64,000 nucleotides of DNA. Source: Fasciola hepatica. Lineage: Eukaryota; Platyhelminthes; Trematoda; Plagiorchiida; Fasciolidae. Positions 60,633 to 64,000 of this stretch are shown piece after piece. The first letter of the stretch is position 1. Each line of letters starts with the position of its first letter. Location: NCBI GenBank assembly GCA_948099385.1, contig CANUEZ040000193.1:4724501-4788500 (forward strand), written 5' to 3'. The notes beneath the pieces were generated by a model. It had not been told where the DNA came from. It was given only the letters and a program-made list of their open reading frames with translations, and searched no databases. The position numbers and the translations under genes are program-made.

Positions 60633-61009
60633 TATTGACGAACGAAATTAGTAGAATAGTATAGATTTGGTAGTTGAAGATCAACTGCACAAAATGAGAT
60701 CTTCTGATGGACGATTACGGTATTTTGTTTCCATTTGATGAATCATTTGAAAGTCAAATGAAATCTCCAGCTGTTCACTTCGATTACTTATCGAAGCTCT
60801 CTCCTTAAGTTGTTTGCAACGTAACAGCTTTGTTTCCACGAACTCTCCCTACGAATCCGTTGATCCTAGGAGTCGATTGTTGTGCGGTCAACGGGCTGTT
60901 AACAACGAAATACCAGTGATGGAACGACGCTATGTCATGTAATTGTGATGTTGAGAGCTAGATAGCTTGGTTGTTAGGTGTTAAACTCATGATCGTCTAT
61001 TCACGGGAC
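60633..61009. other. No recognisable gene; probable decayed tail of the adjacent LINE
   Basis: Lies downstream of the RTE reverse transcriptase relic on the minus strand and may hold its decayed C-terminus and 3' UTR. No clear motif. Confidence 0.35.
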
Positions 61010-61369
61010 CGAGTCACAATAACGACTCGATGTTCGGTTGCCGAATCCAGAAAAACGCCGAGCATCTTCAACGCGAATTGACCAGGTCTTGCATCCACAC
61101 ATCAAAGCACTACGAACAGCGGCGTTATATACCTGTCCCTTAAGGAAGCGCCGAATGTCGCGGAGACGCCACAGGTGTTACAAGTTTGCGAAAGCTGCGC
61201 TAGCTCCCGCAATGCGTGAATTGATCTCTTCCCCCGCTGTTGTCAAGCTCCCAAGGCACTTGACGTTGTCAACCAACTGGAGTTGATCACCACAAGTGGT
61301 GAGTGAAGACACGGGCATTTCGGGAAAGTTTGTTTTATTCCTGTTAGTGTGAGCAGGAATGCAATACAT
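61010..61369 (-). pseudogene. RTE-type LINE reverse transcriptase C-terminal region
   Basis: The minus-strand frame reads LTTCGDQLQLVDNVKCLGSL, then INSRIAGASAAFANL, a stop (at about 61178), HLWRLRDIRRFLKGQ, VYNAAVRSALMCGCKTW and SIRVEDARRFSGF. This is the region following the palm domain in flatworm RTE-like elements, including the CETW-like CKTW. One stop is seen and the catalytic YADD region upstream is not readable, so the copy is truncated. The family matches the endonuclease relic at 28889-29600, but they are separate insertions. Confidence 0.88.
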
Positions 61370-62774
61370 GGTCTAGCTTTGTTCAACTAACGCTGGCTGG
61401 GGATTCTCAAAACAATGCCGTTATTCCCGGAGCGGATTTTACTCCGTGCCTAATTACGAGTAGCAATTCCAGCTACAGGGGTTTAGTGGTCTGTGTGCGA
61501 ACCACAGATTTGCTGCAGTGCTAACACTAGCAGAGGTGACCGTGAAAGCAGTGAGAAGGGCAACTTTAATAATAATTACAAGACAGGCTTTGGCGTGCCA
61601 GGAAGTTGGGCATGAGGTTTGGTTGCCCAGTTATTTTAAAACGGTCGCACACCAGCGCCTCTGGAGGCTAACTTCTAAGCGGTGCCTCTGATCACAGCGA
61701 ATTCATGCCATATTTATCTAGCAGAGAAGACACTATCCCCCAGCAGGATCAAATCGCGTATTATAGAGAAGGCAGTTTTGTGGAATCATTTTTCTTTTTA
61801 TCCATTGAACTAACATGCCTAATGAGAAAGAATACTATTCATAAACGGTTATCAAAATAGGTGGTGGAATGTTAGTGTTGATGTTTTTGTGCGCGTGCTT
61901 GTCTAGAGCGGTCGGTAAGGGAGGGAGGGAGGTTGAGTGGGTGAGGTTTGAGAATCAGATGGACGAGTTTACAAATGACGACTGAGCAGTTGATGCGGTA
62001 CGGCTGAATAGGGAAACGATCATTTTTGACTGATATCAATGCGGGCGTATCTCAACTGCACCTACAGTTTGCAGTAGGGAAAAGTAGTTTGGTCGGGAGC
62101 AGCGTGTCCTCTCATTGGTTTCGGGCTGGACGATGTCATGGATTCACTGAGGTAGGATCTGAGCTAAGTTGTGCGTTCGGAACTGAGCTGATCCGTGGTT
62201 AGATGAATGAATGTTGTCAACAAGGGCTGAGAGGCGAACGGGTTCAGGAGGGGGGGAAAAGACGACAATCTGTTCCCCGTTCCGGTTTGAATAATGCAAG
62301 CAGTGAAATAATTTGGAATGATACAAGTGTTCGAGGAAGAATATGAAAGAATCGTCTGGAGAGATAATGAAGGGGAGTATGGATCACTGTGCTTGAAAGG
62401 TGTTTAAAAACTGATTTTTTCGCGTCCATTGGCGATTGTGAACATGAGTTATTCACCTGTAAATAAAAATGATAGCAGACTGATTTCCAATATCCCATGG
62501 GATGTGAGAAACCGGGCGTGTCATTTCAGTTCTCGTACATCTAGATACACTTGGAACGGTTGATGCCTGCACTCAAGATACAGTGGACAAACTTTTCATA
62601 TTAGTCTAATTCTAGCCCGCCACTGATAGCTTACTCTTTTGCGCGTTTTGGCTAATAGATTAATGTTAGATGTGTCCGTCGTCGGATGATGGCTTGGGGT
62701 ATGGCTTAGAATAATCGTGCATTGTAGCTTCCGGAATCAACCACAATACAACAGACTGGCTCAGCCATGTTCCC
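61370..62774. other. No recognisable gene
   Basis: Contains a G-rich run (GGGAGGGAGGGAGGTTGAGT followed by GGG, about 61919-61945) that could form a quadruplex. Otherwise only short open frames. It lies downstream of the host exon's polyadenylation signal on the minus strand. Confidence 0.4.
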
Positions 62775-62780
62775 TTTATT
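62775..62780 (-). promoter_or_regulatory. Polyadenylation signal AATAAA
   Basis: On the minus strand, 54 bases after the stop codon of the ankyrin exon (62834). This short distance fits a terminal exon with a brief 3' UTR. Confidence 0.6.
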
Positions 62781-62833
62781 GCATCCACACTATTAGTAAG
62801 TCGTATTGCAGTAGTGAGTTCTTTACTTTGTTG

Positions 62834-63095
62834 CTATGCACAGTCATAGTCAGTCAAAGCTGAAATCGGTGCATTATTAATTTTTGCTTTACGTCGAAGA
62901 AGAGAGAATCTGATAACATCATCATACTTACGTCGCAAGTAGTGGGCATATGCGTAATCGTCAACGTCATAAGCTAATTGCCTCGGTCGTTTCCCATGGG
63001 CGTCACGCGCAGTTTGGCAAGCACCGGCTTCAAGCAACATTTGAAAAATGCTACGGCGGCGATAGACGGCAGCTTTATGCAAGGCGGTTTGTTTT
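62834..63095 (-). CDS. Terminal exon of an ankyrin-repeat protein resembling type IV diacylglycerol kinase
   Basis: After an acceptor (pyrimidine-rich TTCTTTTTTCCTAATATGTG, then CTCCTCCCGTGATCAG) the minus-strand exon reads KQTALHKAAVYRRRSIFQML, LEAGACQTARDAHGKRPRQL, AYDVDDYAYAHYLRRKYDDV and ends ALTDYDCA at a TAG. TALHKAA, LLEAGA, D..GK.P.QLA and D...AHYL are ankyrin-repeat positions. Their order matches the C-terminal ankyrin repeats of zeta/iota-class diacylglycerol kinases, which phosphorylate diacylglycerol to phosphatidic acid. The PDZ-binding tail of vertebrate members is absent. The intron phase is 2. Upstream exons would lie beyond 63095 and mostly outside the window. The kinase assignment is inference from one exon; another ankyrin protein is possible. 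Confidence 0.65.
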
Positions 63096-64000
63096 CTGAT
63101 CACGGGAGGAGCACATATTAGGAAAAAAGAATGAACAGAATATCGTACTGAACTGGAGACTAAATCGGAGAGTCCAAGTAAGACACCGTTTTCACGAACA
63201 CTCATTTATAACATAGGGTGAAGCTTTTGAGTGTACCTTGTTTCCAAATTGTTTGCAAGTAATATACCTACTCCCTGTTCATCTTGTTTATTCATTCTTT
63301 ACATTTCCACATACAACATGGTGAGAAAGACCGCGGTCAGTGGGGCATGCCCTACAGTTTAACGCTGTACGGTGATATTCTTCTGATTGCTTATCGAAGG
63401 AATAAAGAAAAGTAAACGTTTCTGATCGTGTATCTGTCATGGAGAAAAAGTTCCAAAACACCTGCTAACTGAATGGTTATGCTAATCTAATGAAAGTGTA
63501 GGTTTCGCTTCAGTATTGCTAATAGAGGTTTGGTTTATGGTAAGTAGTTGCCTTTTTCAGAACAGTTTCAGTAACAGTAGATTTGAATTATTGGTCGCGC
63601 ATTATCAACGCTAGCCTCATCATCGTTAATAATCCATGCGAGCGCTGTTCCGCCTGGATAGTTAGTTGTTGTTGTCAACGGCAATCCATTTGTACCGAGA
63701 CACAACTGTGATTTAAACCGGGTATGTCAGACAGGCCGCCCGATTATCCGGGAGCTGACTCCCAGCGGCTTGCTCCGCACCAGCACTACACTACGCAACG
63801 TGATGAAATACACACTCGTCACACTCGGTGGTTGACGATTCTTCGACGTCTCTTCTTAACATTGGCTTTCGTGAGTCTAAGAGATTTCTTAAACTCACTC
63901 TCAAACAGTGAGATACCGCCGCGGCTGTCATTTTTGCTGTGGTAGTTGCAGGCCACTGAATTTGGCAAAACAAAATACTATAGTCATTCTGACTTGCTTG
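63096..64000 (-). other. Probable intron of the ankyrin-repeat gene
   Basis: Lies upstream of the terminal exon. One minus-strand frame (about 63815-63950), preceded by an AG, reads SLFESEFKKSLRLTKANVKK and then a run of arginines before a stop. It could be a further exon, but I do not recognise it and the splice sites are weak. Confidence 0.35.

Overview
The window looks like a repeat-rich, intergenic or intronic stretch of a flatworm genome, most likely a parasitic trematode. This assignment is inference. It rests on the mix of elements (RTE-type LINEs, Penelope-like, BEL/Pao and Ty3/gypsy elements, a SINE-like unit carrying a hammerhead ribozyme), on single short host exons separated by long non-coding DNA, and on the absence of bacterial operon structure. 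I see no rRNA, CRISPR array or complete host gene. Almost every coding signature is a broken transposable-element relic.

The main architecture is a large duplication. Block L1 (1863-6417) and block L2 (13428-18895) on the left recur in direct orientation on the right as R1 (34851-39174) and R2 (43578-51046). A 4.1-kb arm (9299-13419) recurs inverted at 30732-34852 with no net length change, every matching pair of positions summing to 44151. The two arms enclose a 17.3-kb spacer. A third, older and diverged copy of the end of the arm lies at 39205-39865. Identity between left and right is patchy: some stretches are about 99% identical and adjacent ones are only about 85-90%.

Element relics inside these blocks are: LINE endonuclease (minus strand, both L1 and R1); a Penelope-like reverse transcriptase split into two halves of opposite strand (L2 and R2); BEL/Pao RNase H (L2 and R2) and BEL/Pao integrase (R2 only); and the C-terminus of a mariner-type transposase (L2 and R2). 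The spacer holds a gypsy relic with gag, protease and integrase pieces (26995-28153), an RTE endonuclease (28889-29600) and a probable MULE transposase fragment (30430-30560).

Right of the duplication come a decayed CR1/jockey-type LINE (51060-52910), another Penelope-like fragment with a YLDD motif (53095-53420), and a SINE-like element with a degenerate minimal hammerhead ribozyme (54937-54991). Next is the youngest element, a Ty3/gypsy retrotransposon with paired 442-bp LTRs (56257-60632, minus strand). Its integrase is intact, but its reverse transcriptase has lost its N-terminal half. An RTE reverse transcriptase C-terminus (61010-61369) follows.

The only convincing host gene is the terminal exon of a gene on the minus strand (62834-63095). 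It encodes ankyrin repeats resembling the C-terminus of type IV diacylglycerol kinase (zeta/iota class), with a splice acceptor and a nearby polyadenylation signal.
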